Shown here in pieces: positions 8,628 through 16,799 of a DNA stretch of 64,000 nt. The position numbers and the translations under genes are program-made. The DNA comes from Legionella qingyii (GTDB lineage Bacteria > Pseudomonadota > Gammaproteobacteria > Legionellales > Legionellaceae): contig NZ_QHJG01000017.1 of the NCBI RefSeq assembly GCF_003184185.1, positions 26,723 to 90,722 on the forward strand, in the 5' to 3' direction. The notes under the pieces were generated by a model. It was not told the origin of the DNA and did no database searches. It saw only the letters and a program-made list of their open reading frames with translations. Each line of letters opens with the position of its first letter. Position 1 is the first letter of the stretch.

Positions 8628-9076
8628 TGTCAGATAAATTTAATGAGGTCATTCAGGACATCGCTGTAAGACATGGTGTGGTTTTAGGCAAAGATGATCC
8701 AATCCTTATCCTTCAGACCATGAATGTAAAACTGCTTGAGGAAAACCGCCGCGTGCAAGAGGCTATGCTAGCGAAGTTCAGAGAGGAAATTGAGAGTATT
8801 TCCTCTCAATGGAAGGATGACGCTAAGGAAAAAGCGGAAAAAATTCTTAACCTGACTTTAGCAGGAAGTAAAGAGGTTATGTCCAAACTAATACACGACT
8901 CTACCAATGAATCCATAGAAGCTATGAAAAATATGATATCTAGCTCATTGGCTGAGGCTCGTGATATAACACAACAGGCTCGGACATTTAGTAGGTATGC
9001 ATTGCTGTCATCAACCGTCATTTTGATTGGTTCTTGTTTGTTTATCTTTATTTCTCTCGAGCATATTTTAAGGTAG
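8627..9076 (+). CDS. traM: TraM-like membrane-anchored transfer protein
   Basis: A 149-residue protein, third in the traKLM operon, close in length to RP4 TraM (about 145). It is mostly charged and helical, with a predicted coiled coil at about residues 35-115. It ends in one hydrophobic membrane span (about 124-145, LLSSTVILIGSCLFIFISL). This tail-anchored layout fits TraM. The exact function is unknown even in RP4, where loss reduces transfer. Confidence 0.8.
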   Translation: MSDKFNEVIQDIAVRHGVVLGKDDPILILQTMNVKLLEENRRVQEAMLAKFREEIESISSQWKDDAKEKAEKILNLTLAGSKEVMSKLIHDSTNESIEAMKNMISSSLAEARDITQQARTFSRYALLSSTVILIGSCLFIFISLEHILR

Positions 9077-9085
9077 CAAAATATT

Positions 9086-9280
9086 TTATGGAAATACGGG
9101 GATCAAAAGATCTTTACAAATCTTTCTTGCTGTATTGGGATTAATTTGTACATGTCTAGGTACAGTCGATATACCCAATTTATTAATTGTATTGATATAA
9201 ATATCATGTTTGCTACCATGACGATGTAGCTTACAATCATGATTCTCTAGATGTTTGATGAATTGATGACGATTTATCAA
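9086..9280 (-). CDS. hicA: HicA-like mRNA interferase toxin
   Basis: A 64-residue protein with the small double-stranded-RNA-binding fold typical of HicA. The catalytic-histidine context LHRHGSKHDIYIN is followed by VPRHVQINPNTARKICKDL. In HicA toxins the histidine after a glycine-adjacent loop is needed for mRNA cleavage. The start is TTG at 9280, supported by AAGGAAG a few bases upstream. It overlaps the 3' end of hicB by 44 bases, giving the common antitoxin-first order on the minus strand. The pair probably stabilises the ICE. Confidence 0.85.
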   Translation of the reverse strand: MINRHQFIKHLENHDCKLHRHGSKHDIYINTINKLGISTVPRHVQINPNTARKICKDLLIPVFP

Positions 9281-9485
9281 TTATAACTTCCTTGGTAATT
9301 TTATAATCATGAATTCCTTTGATGTCAGCAATAATTGACAAGGCTTCTTTTAAGTTATCTCTAACTTCATTTAGATCATCGCCTTGGGTATTTATACCCG
9401 ATATTTGTTCAATGTAGGCAGAGAAACCAAATTCGTCCTGTTCAATAACTGCTGTCAATTTCATGGGATTCATAATATTTTCCAT
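9237..9485 (-). CDS. hicB: HicB-like antitoxin
   Basis: An 82-residue protein with the partial RNase-H-like fold of HicB. Typical motifs are LTAVIEQDEFGFSAYIEQISG followed by GINTQGDDLNEVRDNLKEALS, seen in short antitoxins without a C-terminal DNA-binding domain. It lies upstream of and overlaps hicA. The start is uncertain: the ATG at 9485 has no clear ribosome binding site, while an internal ATG (MNPMKL) is preceded by GGAAAAT. It presumably binds and neutralises HicA. Confidence 0.8.
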   Translation of the reverse strand: MENIMNPMKLTAVIEQDEFGFSAYIEQISGINTQGDDLNEVRDNLKEALSIIADIKGIHDYKITKEVIIDKSSSIHQTSRES

Positions 9486-9691
9486 CCATTACATATGATA
9501 AATTATAGAGCATTTTGTATTTAATAAATACGACACTTAAATAATTTTTTTTTTGAACTTTATCAAAAGCAATTATTTAATAGAAATACTTATTGTTGGG
9601 TGGCCCTATCTTTAATTAAGTATACCAATAATTGTTCAACCTAATTAGGAAATTAGAATATTAATGAGAAGGATATCTAATACTCTAGATA

Positions 9692-10456
9692 CTAATTACG
9701 TGATATGGCCATGAAGCAATCATATTCAATAGAAACAAAACCATTAACATTGTATTGATAAAAAAAAGAACTTAATTCCTCTTTAATAACTAAATCAAAT
9801 AAATTCAAATCAATATCGGACGTGGATAGAAACAGATACTCCAATCCTTGTTGAGTAACTTGGTGAGTATGATGAAATTTAAATAATTTATATTTTTCTT
9901 TGCCATATAATTGATTCAGCAATTCATACGAATCAGTCTGTACCTGAATTGCTAGAGCATGTTCTTTTTTGTGGTTGTTAATAATTTTATTATATTCTTT
10001 TGCGCAATCTGTTTTGCAGCTGTTACGTGAGTTCCACACAGTAATTATTTTAAAATGATTATTTGCAGCATTGGCAATTATATCTTTTAACTTATCTATA
10101 TTCATCCAATGTAATGATTGTGGAAAGATAAAAGCATCAATACTAGCCGCAGGTAAACTAACCTCTTCAGCACTAGACTCTATAAAAGTTAACTTATCAT
10201 AGTCAATTAGCTCTGCCCTGCACTCTGCAAGCATTTCAGCACAAGGTTCCACTGCATAAATCTCATAACCGTACTTAATTAAGTCTTTTGTAAAAATACC
10301 CGTGCCACATCCAAATTCAACGATTTTTGAACCAGACTTTAATAATCTAGCCAGATACTCAAAAACAGAATCCGGATATTTAGGCCTGGAATGTTTATAG
10401 AAATATGCTTTTTGAGAAAAAATAGTCTTATGACAAACTGGAGCATCATCACTCAT
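9692..10456 (-). CDS. Class I SAM-dependent methyltransferase (RiPP operon, last gene)
   Basis: A 254-residue Rossmann methyltransferase. The SAM-binding glycine loop VEFGCGTGIF is at about residues 46-55, with EIYAVEPCAEML as motif II and SIDAFIFPQSLHW as motif IV. The N-terminus (FSQKAYFYKHSRPKYPDSV) is of the kind found in trans-aconitate methyltransferase-like and related small-molecule enzymes. It is the last gene of a tightly packed operon starting at the precursor candidate, 15 bases after the flavoprotein. A role in methylating a carboxylate or amine of the modified peptide is inferred. Confidence 0.85.
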   Translation of the reverse strand: MSDDAPVCHKTIFSQKAYFYKHSRPKYPDSVFEYLARLLKSGSKIVEFGCGTGIFTKDLIKYGYEIYAVEPCAEMLAECRAELIDYDKLTFIESSAEEVSLPAASIDAFIFPQSLHWMNIDKLKDIIANAANNHFKIITVWNSRNSCKTDCAKEYNKIINNHKKEHALAIQVQTDSYELLNQLYGKEKYKLFKFHHTHQVTQQGLEYLFLSTSDIDLNLFDLVIKEELSSFFYQYNVNGFVSIEYDCFMAISRN

Positions 10457-10471
10457 GTAATAGTCTCAACT

Positions 10472-11953
10472 CTAATATTCTAAAACCAATTTAGCAGCAA
10501 ACTCTCCTGCAATTTTTCCAAATACGGATCCAGCCATAAGACCACTGCCCCCAGCATAATTCCCCCAGAACAATCCTCCAACAATTTCTCCGCAAGCAAA
10601 TAAATTATGAAAAGGAGTATTATTTTCTCTAACTACCTGGGTGTTTTTATTAATTTTCAAACCACCATAAGTAAATGTAATTCCCGCCTTTACAGGAAAA
10701 GCGAAATAGGGAGGTTTATTAATTGCAATAGCCCAATTACTTTTTGGCAAATCAAGATTGAGAGTACTTATTCCATCTAACCTACTCAAATTAATTTTTC
10801 TCGTGGTTGTTGCTTGATTGAAATGATCAATATTTTTTTCAAATTCTATACAGTTAATATCAAGCTTTTTCGCCAATTCAACCAGTGAGCCTGCTTCAAC
10901 ATAATTTCCATCTTCAAAATAACTTTGAGGTAAAAATCTTGCTGTTTTATGGTCAAAAATTTGATATGCCAGTTGATTAGGCTGTTCAATGATTTTTCTT
11001 CCCAGCTTTGCATAAAGAAAATTAGGCAGGTTTTCACCTTCATCAAAAAATCTTTGCCCCTGATTATTCACTGAAACACCATAATTGAATGCATATCTTG
11101 AGTTATTTTGACTTTCCTCATTTTCTCCAGGAAGCATATAGGATTTTAAACGGCTATTTTGAGGCGTTGCATGGCATTCAGAGTAATCGCCATAAAGAAC
11201 GCCACCAATATTTGAAGCAGACACAATCCCTTGCCCGGTATTAAATGGAACACCTCTTAATGCGGTATCCTCCCAATGAGTACCAAGATATTTTTTCCTC
11301 ATTGATGAGTTTGATTCGTAGCTCCCGCACGCGAGGATGATTGTTTTTGCTTTGATAGAAATTTGCTTATTTCTATATAATACTTTTGCTTCCTTAACGT
11401 AATTATCACATGCCACCAAATCTATAAGTTCACATTCATAAACGATATGAACCCCATGACGCTCAGCCACAGAAAAATTGATATTCTGTAATTCTCTGCC
11501 ACCGCCAACAATCCTAATAGGCAAGCTACCAGCGAGTATACGTGGCTTTATTTCCCATCTATGCCCAAGGTTATGTAACCAGCGAGCCGTATCATATGAG
11601 TTTTTAACAAGAATTGAGGATAATTCAGAGTCAGCACGATTATTTGAAACGTGCATTAAATCACTATAAAACTCATTTTCTGAGTAAGTTAAATAATGTT
11701 TTTCTAAACGCGCTACTTGTTCTTCATTTATTTCAGATAAATTTAATAACATTAATAGGTCGTCAATATCTGAATGGGCAAATCTAAAATTCATTGTAAG
11801 AGAGCTGTTTCCACCACGCTCCTCATAACTGGCTTTTTCAATTACTACGACATTTGGAGTTTTGCACACAGCAGAAATTGCAGCACAAAGTCCAGCATTC
11901 CCTCCACCAATGACAAGTACATCTATCTCTTTTATCTGTTCTAAATCCAACAT
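10472..11953 (-). CDS. FAD-dependent oxidoreductase, fumarate reductase/TcuA-like
   Basis: A 493-residue flavoprotein of the FAD_binding_2 family (fumarate reductase, tricarballylate dehydrogenase, 3-ketosteroid dehydrogenase). The FAD-binding Rossmann motif VLVIGGGNAGLCAA is at about residues 10-23. The C-terminal FAD motif (NLFACGEIVGG, then GNYAGGSGLMAG) is intact. Such enzymes add or remove hydrogens across a C-C bond next to a carboxylate. It lies 4 bases downstream of the GNAT gene, so it is likely co-expressed with the peptide-modifying enzymes. A role as a desaturase or reductase of an aspartate-derived residue is only a hypothesis. Confidence 0.85.
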   Translation of the reverse strand: MLDLEQIKEIDVLVIGGGNAGLCAAISAVCKTPNVVVIEKASYEERGGNSSLTMNFRFAHSDIDDLLMLLNLSEINEEQVARLEKHYLTYSENEFYSDLMHVSNNRADSELSSILVKNSYDTARWLHNLGHRWEIKPRILAGSLPIRIVGGGRELQNINFSVAERHGVHIVYECELIDLVACDNYVKEAKVLYRNKQISIKAKTIILACGSYESNSSMRKKYLGTHWEDTALRGVPFNTGQGIVSASNIGGVLYGDYSECHATPQNSRLKSYMLPGENEESQNNSRYAFNYGVSVNNQGQRFFDEGENLPNFLYAKLGRKIIEQPNQLAYQIFDHKTARFLPQSYFEDGNYVEAGSLVELAKKLDINCIEFEKNIDHFNQATTTRKINLSRLDGISTLNLDLPKSNWAIAINKPPYFAFPVKAGITFTYGGLKINKNTQVVRENNTPFHNLFACGEIVGGLFWGNYAGGSGLMAGSVFGKIAGEFAAKLVLEY

Positions 11954-11957
11954 CTTT

Positions 11958-12755
11958 TTAATTCAATTTCATTTGTGATAAACAACCAGATTCCTTAAAT
12001 CCAAATTTACGATATAAGTTCAATGCAGGAATATTGGATTCATCTACAAATAAAAATGCTCCTTTATATTTACCACAAATATCATTTAACAACTTGGATA
12101 AAAGTAATTGGCTAAAACCATGCCCTCTATGCTTTTCATCTGTATAAACATAACTGAGGCAACGATAACCTTTTATTTCTCTGATCCATGCTGCAATACT
12201 TACAACCTCGTCGCTTACTTTTAAGCCCATAAACTCTCTTGAGGAAGATAAAATTAATTTCTTGGCCTCTTCTTCATCCAGAGCCACATTCAATCGCTCC
12301 TTGGAAAACTTGGCAACAAGAACATCTGCGCCAAAATCGTTAAGGGATTCTCCCTTAAGAAATTCAAAATCTGATGATAGCGAAGTAATATATTCATTTA
12401 CTTCTTTAGACATCAAAAGCATTTTTGCGCTACTGTATTTTTCACTTAATGTTTGTAAGTAATCCCCGATTTTATCGACTAACTCTTCAGCACCTTCAAT
12501 AATCTTAATGATGTAATTCGCTTTTAAATGAATGAAAATATCTAAAGCACTTTTAGGATCTGTAGCTGCAGAAAAAAATAAGCTATTTTTTTTAGGATTA
12601 AATACAGCTAATTTTTCATTTGAAACTTTGAATATTTGTATGGGTTCAGTGACACTTTGGTTTTCAATTAAAGCAAGTAACTTACTATTTAGTAATAATT
12701 GACTGTACATAATTCCTAATTCAGTATCACCAAGTGTCTTACATTCAACTATCAT
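11958..12755 (-). CDS. GNAT-family N-acetyltransferase
   Basis: A 265-residue protein with a C-terminal GNAT domain. The acetyl-CoA pyrophosphate loop is HRGHGFSQLLLSKLL at about residues 210-224, followed by LFVDESNIPALNLYRKFGF, a standard GNAT ending. The N-terminal 130 residues are a helical region of the kind found in two-domain GNATs. The ATG at 12755 is chosen because it overlaps the MFS stop by 4 bases (ATGA); a longer frame reaches upstream. It may acetylate the peptide product for self-protection or maturation, which is inference. Confidence 0.85.
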   Translation of the reverse strand: MIVECKTLGDTELGIMYSQLLLNSKLLALIENQSVTEPIQIFKVSNEKLAVFNPKKNSLFFSAATDPKSALDIFIHLKANYIIKIIEGAEELVDKIGDYLQTLSEKYSSAKMLLMSKEVNEYITSLSSDFEFLKGESLNDFGADVLVAKFSKERLNVALDEEEAKKLILSSSREFMGLKVSDEVVSIAAWIREIKGYRCLSYVYTDEKHRGHGFSQLLLSKLLNDICGKYKGAFLFVDESNIPALNLYRKFGFKESGCLSQMKLN

Positions 12756-13933
12756 GATTTTGACGGCTCCATCCTTATTGAGGATTTTATAAAGCATAAT
12801 GCAGAACAAATACAACATGCACTAGCTAACAAATATATTTTTTGATAATCCGTAATGGTTAATAACAAACCTGCCAGCAAGCTGCCTAGCCCACCAATAA
12901 TAGAAACATAGGTCTTGCGAGCAGCACCAATCAATCGCCAATCAGAAGCCTCTTCAGCACAATCTTGAAAGAAACTTTGCCATACAGGCAGCGAAAATGT
13001 ATGAACAAACGCTAAAAAAGAAATCATTATAACAAAAAGGTAGACTGAATTATGGGTTGCGATAATAAGAAACGGTATTGCATAAGATAAACGCAACCAT
13101 TGTGCTTGAGATGAATTGATAATTCGCTTTTTCGTAATTAAAGAAACTATAAAAGCTCCCAAGAAGCTAAATGTAAATTGAGAAACATAATAAAAAGATA
13201 TTAATCTATCGCTTACATTAAAAGATTCTTTTAAGACATAAATGACAGAGCCATTTAGCAGAAATAAAGACATTGCAAGAAAACCATGCGAAATAGTCAA
13301 ATTTCTAGATTTTTGTTTAAACAAAATGAATAAGGTAATTGGCTGTGTAGACATACGTGTAAAAGCTTGGCCTACACACCTTAAGTTACTTACTAACATT
13401 GCAGCGAATAGATAGGTTACAGAATCTATAATGAAAACAGTCGAAGAAGATCCCCATGCCAACAAGGGTACAGTCAAAGATGACCCCAAGATTGTGCCAA
13501 AATTTTCATAGGATTTTGTAATGCCAATTAGATTTTGACGAGAGTTTGCTGACTCATGACTAATTGTTCCAATTAAACTTTCATAATAACCACGACTACA
13601 CGTATTAAGAATTGACGATAACATGGTCACCATAAAGAAGCTTGGAACGAGAAGAGAGTCACTAACCCAGGCTAAAATCAGAATCGTTATTGCTAGAAGA
13701 AAATTGCATATCACTAAAGAGGATTTATCGTTATTTCCTATTTTAAAACGTCCAATTACTTGGCAAGCAACAAAATTACCCAATAGTTGAACGAATACCT
13801 GCAAGGCCATTATTAATGGATTATGAGTTTTGTTGTATATCATTAATGGAATAAATATTATCGACATAGCGCAACCTAAAGATGAAACTCCGGCGCTTAA
13901 TGCCAACCATTTTATGTCAGATATTTGTTTCAT
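12752..13933 (-). CDS. MFS transporter (probable exporter of the cluster product)
   Basis: A 393-residue major facilitator protein with about 12 hydrophobic segments, beginning KWLALSAGVSSLGCAMSIIF. It shows a cytoplasmic loop RFKIGNNDKS between helices 2 and 3. It belongs to the drug-export-like MFS branch (MFS_1/MFS_3). It starts 9 bases after ycaO and overlaps the GNAT gene, so it is embedded in the RiPP operon and is the only transporter there. There is no ABC exporter or peptidase, so leader removal would need another protease or the product may be small. Confidence 0.85.
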   Translation of the reverse strand: MKQISDIKWLALSAGVSSLGCAMSIIFIPLMIYNKTHNPLIMALQVFVQLLGNFVACQVIGRFKIGNNDKSSLVICNFLLAITILILAWVSDSLLVPSFFMVTMLSSILNTCSRGYYESLIGTISHESANSRQNLIGITKSYENFGTILGSSLTVPLLAWGSSSTVFIIDSVTYLFAAMLVSNLRCVGQAFTRMSTQPITLFILFKQKSRNLTISHGFLAMSLFLLNGSVIYVLKESFNVSDRLISFYYVSQFTFSFLGAFIVSLITKKRIINSSQAQWLRLSYAIPFLIIATHNSVYLFVIMISFLAFVHTFSLPVWQSFFQDCAEEASDWRLIGAARKTYVSIIGGLGSLLAGLLLTITDYQKIYLLASACCICSALCFIKSSIRMEPSKS

Positions 13934-13942
13934 TATTCATTC

Positions 13943-14941
13943 TCAACAAAAGGGATCTGGCGGAACAGCCGATATCTTGTTATTTTGTACCATCGTCCTA
14001 ACTAAAGGTTTTGTAAGTAACTCTTCAGAGAATGCTTTTACCAGATAATAACTACCCCATTGTCTGAGTTCAGCAACATATAAAAGACTTAAATTTTTAA
14101 AATATTTAGAAATGATTTTTTCAAAACTTGTATCTTCAAAATGTTGCTTGTCCAAATTGGACAGTAACTTACGCTCCAAATGCTCTTCTTGTTGCGCGGC
14201 AATTTCTCCAGACAAGGTATTTAATCTTTGAATAGTATCCAAACGATTTCCTATATTACTGTTCCGCTGACGACAAAGTAGATCAGTAATTAATAATAAA
14301 GCCTCTTCTCTAGCTTTTTTTAAGGAATATTCCCAACTTGCACTACAGCGAGAACCACAATACATAATCGAATTGTTTTTGGATTTAACAATGGCCAATA
14401 CAAAAGGGACAGGAATATTTACAACAGTATAATACTCAATGAAATAATCATCTTTTACGAGTTCCCTCTTTATTTGATACAACTGATAATCAAAGTACCA
14501 AAGTCTACACAATATATCTCGTTCAATAAGTTCATAAACGGCATGTTGAATTGCAAGGTCTAAATTAACATGCAGACTTAAACCACTGGCTGAAGCCAAT
14601 TCATTATTTGTGCGTACTAATATTGATTCAGCAGATATTCTTTTTTCCTGAGTCTCCTCTGCAAAAATAGTTTTTGCCAGAAAGCCCTCATGCAATTTTT
14701 TTTCTGAGTAACTTGCACTGAAAGAAAGCATCCTTTCCAAAACCTCATAGCTGGATCTATGGACTACTTCTTCTAAGTCATAGCCCGCAGCATGGCCAAA
14801 AAAACGATGTGAAATGGATTGCTTATCTCTAATCGAAGAGACACTATCAGAAATAATCAAATTTGAATCGAGCGGATGATAAAACCAAGAAAATCTTATT
14901 GGAATTTTTTCTATTTCTAATTTTCCAGTATTAAAGCGCAT
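13943..14941 (-). CDS. YcaO-domain peptide-modifying protein
   Basis: A 332-residue YcaO protein. YcaO enzymes use ATP to activate peptide backbone amides, giving azolines, thioamides or amidines. The ATP-binding motifs are present: SYEVLER at residues 64-70, AVYELIERD at 134-142, and KKAREEALLL at 208-217. A proline-rich C-terminal end (VPPDPFC) is also kept, as in active YcaOs. It overlaps the hydroxylase-like gene by 25 bases. No E1/ThiF-like partner, ocin-ThiF or TfuA is seen nearby, so this is a stand-alone YcaO whose reaction cannot be predicted. Codon use and AT content are typical of the whole operon. Confidence 0.85.
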   Translation of the reverse strand: MRFNTGKLEIEKIPIRFSWFYHPLDSNLIISDSVSSIRDKQSISHRFFGHAAGYDLEEVVHRSSYEVLERMLSFSASYSEKKLHEGFLAKTIFAEETQEKRISAESILVRTNNELASASGLSLHVNLDLAIQHAVYELIERDILCRLWYFDYQLYQIKRELVKDDYFIEYYTVVNIPVPFVLAIVKSKNNSIMYCGSRCSASWEYSLKKAREEALLLITDLLCRQRNSNIGNRLDTIQRLNTLSGEIAAQQEEHLERKLLSNLDKQHFEDTSFEKIISKYFKNLSLLYVAELRQWGSYYLVKAFSEELLTKPLVRTMVQNNKISAVPPDPFC

Positions 14942-15912
14942 TCCTTAAAACTCTCACGGATTAGTTTCCCATTATCAGTTAATTCCGCATCCTTCGAGTA
15001 AACAGAATTAAGACCAATTTCAAATTGTAATTGGCATAGTTGAAGTCGATCTCGAAATCTTGAAGCATAGCCTTTAAATGATAATTTCTTAAAGACCCGA
15101 ATCATCCTGGCCAAAACAAAAGTAGCATGAAAAACACCCAGCATCGGCCTTAAATCGTCGCGTATTGGAGCTCTAAATTTATACTCATCATCAGGATTTA
15201 GAACAAACTTTTCCTGAAAAAACATTGCATGTAATCGTAAATGTGATACTTCATGAACGATATGCTCTATCCAATAGCCAACTTGATCATCATGGGGATC
15301 AGGTATTCTTAACCAGACAGCACCCATTGTATCTCCTGATGCCTGACCTCGAAGTACTCTGCCTTGAAAGATTTTAATGGAAGAGATAAGTATCGATATT
15401 TCATGAGCAACATCCATATCACCTGTATTGATCAGGTCAATTGCTTTTCTTATGTTAGAAGCATGAAACTCTAATTGTTTGCTAGAAACTGGTCTGACCA
15501 ATGTGGTCTCACCACAAATATTTTTTTGTTCATATCGTCTCATTTTTGAGACATAAGAAGTTTCCCAAAACTCCGATAAAACAGAACTGATTCGTAATTC
15601 TTGCTCATATATTCCATATGTTTTCAACCATGATACATGTTGAATAGCATCCATTATTTTATCAATAGATGTGGATTTTATGGCATCGCGCAATTCTTGG
15701 GTGTATAAAAAAAATGCTGGAGAAAGTTTTTGACTACAATCTATTTCTTGTATGAACTCCGCAAGATCATTTAGGTCATAGCGGAGTTTTTTTTCACAAT
15801 TCTTCAATAAATCCAATAAATCATTTTTTTGTTTCTCTGCAGCATAAATTATAAGTTTTTTCGCCCCTTCTTCATCTGGAATAGATGTGGAAAGTAGTGA
15901 ATTAGCTGACAT
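14917..15912 (-). CDS. HExxH peptide beta-hydroxylase-like protein
   Basis: A 331-residue protein with an HEVSH motif (His220, Glu221, His224) in the context YWIEHIVHEVSHLRLHAM. The arrangement resembles the family first called HEXXH motif-containing putative peptide modification proteins and now described as alpha-ketoglutarate-dependent (aKG-HExxH-type) peptide beta-hydroxylases, found beside RiPP precursors. The start at 15912 (MSANSLL) has a GGGG-type ribosome binding site; a frame open to 15954 adds 14 residues without one. It lies 55 bases after the precursor candidate. It could alternatively be a metalloprotease; the context favours modification. Confidence 0.7.
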   Translation of the reverse strand: MSANSLLSTSIPDEEGAKKLIIYAAEKQKNDLLDLLKNCEKKLRYDLNDLAEFIQEIDCSQKLSPAFFLYTQELRDAIKSTSIDKIMDAIQHVSWLKTYGIYEQELRISSVLSEFWETSYVSKMRRYEQKNICGETTLVRPVSSKQLEFHASNIRKAIDLINTGDMDVAHEISILISSIKIFQGRVLRGQASGDTMGAVWLRIPDPHDDQVGYWIEHIVHEVSHLRLHAMFFQEKFVLNPDDEYKFRAPIRDDLRPMLGVFHATFVLARMIRVFKKLSFKGYASRFRDRLQLCQLQFEIGLNSVYSKDAELTDNGKLIRESFKECALILEN

Positions 15913-15967
15913 ATTTACCCCGCGACAATCCTTTAACAAGAATAAAAGAAACAAAAGGAAATTTAGA

Positions 15968-16087
15968 TTAATCTTCCTGCATGGGTCTTAACATAGACGC
16001 ATCAAATTCGCCTACATCATCAAACACAACAGTTTCATCATTATCTAGATCGATTTCAGAAGATTGATTATTGATAATAGTATCCAT
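15968..16087 (-). CDS. Candidate RiPP precursor peptide (39 aa)
   Basis: A short gene not called by length-limited ORF finders. The ATG at 16087 is preceded by GGAGT five bases upstream (16093-16097), and TAA is at 15968-15970. The 39-residue peptide begins MDTIINNQSSEIDLDND and ends VGEFDASMLRPMQED. It is strongly acidic, with 8 Asp and 4 Glu, and has a leader-like polar N-terminus. It is the first gene of the operon encoding the HExxH protein, YcaO, exporter and tailoring enzymes, which is where RiPP precursors sit. Aspartates near the C-terminus would suit a beta-hydroxylase. It is a prediction based on position, ribosome binding site and composition. Confidence 0.65.
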   Translation of the reverse strand: MDTIINNQSSEIDLDNDETVVFDDVGEFDASMLRPMQED

Positions 16088-16117
16088 CTGTAACTCCGTT
16101 TATATACATTTTTCAGG

Positions 16118-16154
16118 AACATTCTAAACCGAGAATGTTATTCTTATGAAGAAT
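16118..16154. promoter_or_regulatory. Paired inverted repeats upstream of the RiPP operon
   Basis: Two perfect inverted repeats stand side by side in the leader of the precursor gene: AACATTCT-N6-AGAATGTT at 16118-16139 and ATTCTT-ATG-AAGAAT at 16140-16154. Both share the ATTCT core, so the region could be a double operator for a dimeric regulator or a pair of leader hairpins. They begin 31 bases upstream of the precursor ATG. The rest of the 250-base gap to 16337 is AT-rich with no further feature I can support. Confidence 0.55.
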
Positions 16155-16337
16155 AAAGAACGCGCGAAATTTAATAGATATAAATAATGCATGCAAGCTT
16201 TTATTTAATTTTTTTCAGAACTTGTGCAAATAATCTCTGAAAGAATTAAAAATTAGGCTCTATACAATGATATCCAAGCATATTCATACACTAATTACTC
16301 ATTATAGAAGGTTATTCTTCAGTTAATGAAATAACGA

Positions 16338-16799
16338 TTACTCTCTTAATTGTTTTGCTTTAATAAATAGATTATTACACTCGTCTTCCATCACTCCACC
16401 AATCAAGTGACAGCTATAAAAATCTGGCGTTTTAGACAGAACTTCCTCAGCCCTAAGCTGAATCTGCCTACCAAATAAATCGTGTAAAAAAGATATTGAA
16501 CTACCGTAAATTACTTTAGGTATCATCGCCCAATAAATGGCAGCGGCACACATAGGACAAGGCTCAGCAGTTGTGTAGAGGCTCAATTTGCTGACATCAC
16601 CATCAAAACCATTATTAAACAGCGTATGTATAACCGACAATTCACCATGCATCAAAGGATGATGGTGCGCACTATTAACTGATTTTAAAAGAATGTCTTT
16701 GTTATCATAAACAATTATGGCACCATATGGGGCTATTGGGTTTTCTGATGCTATCTTTATTGTTTCTGCCATAAAATCATAAATATTCTTATCCATCAT
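16338..16799 (-). CDS. Zinc-dependent nucleoside/guanine deaminase family protein
   Basis: A 153-residue member of the cytidine/deoxycytidylate/guanine deaminase superfamily. The zinc ligands and catalytic glutamate are present: HGE at residues 51-53 and PCPMC at 80-84. This pattern fits guanine deaminase and TadA-like nucleoside deaminases. The start at the double ATG (16799-16794) is chosen over a frame from 16865 because it overlaps the VUT gene by only 11 bases and follows AAGAGAAG. Its substrate is unknown; pairing with a queuosine-precursor-type transporter hints at a purine or deazapurine. Confidence 0.8.
   Translation of the reverse strand: MMDKNIYDFMAETIKIASENPIAPYGAIIVYDNKDILLKSVNSAHHHPLMHGELSVIHTLFNNGFDGDVSKLSLYTTAEPCPMCAAAIYWAMIPKVIYGSSISFLHDLFGRQIQLRAEEVLSKTPDFYSCHLIGGVMEDECNNLFIKAKQLRE

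Noticed and set aside
14917..15912. Reading the HExxH protein as a simple secreted metalloprotease
   Set aside because: No signal peptide with the 15912 start, and its operon partners are peptide-modifying enzymes; kept only as the alternative.
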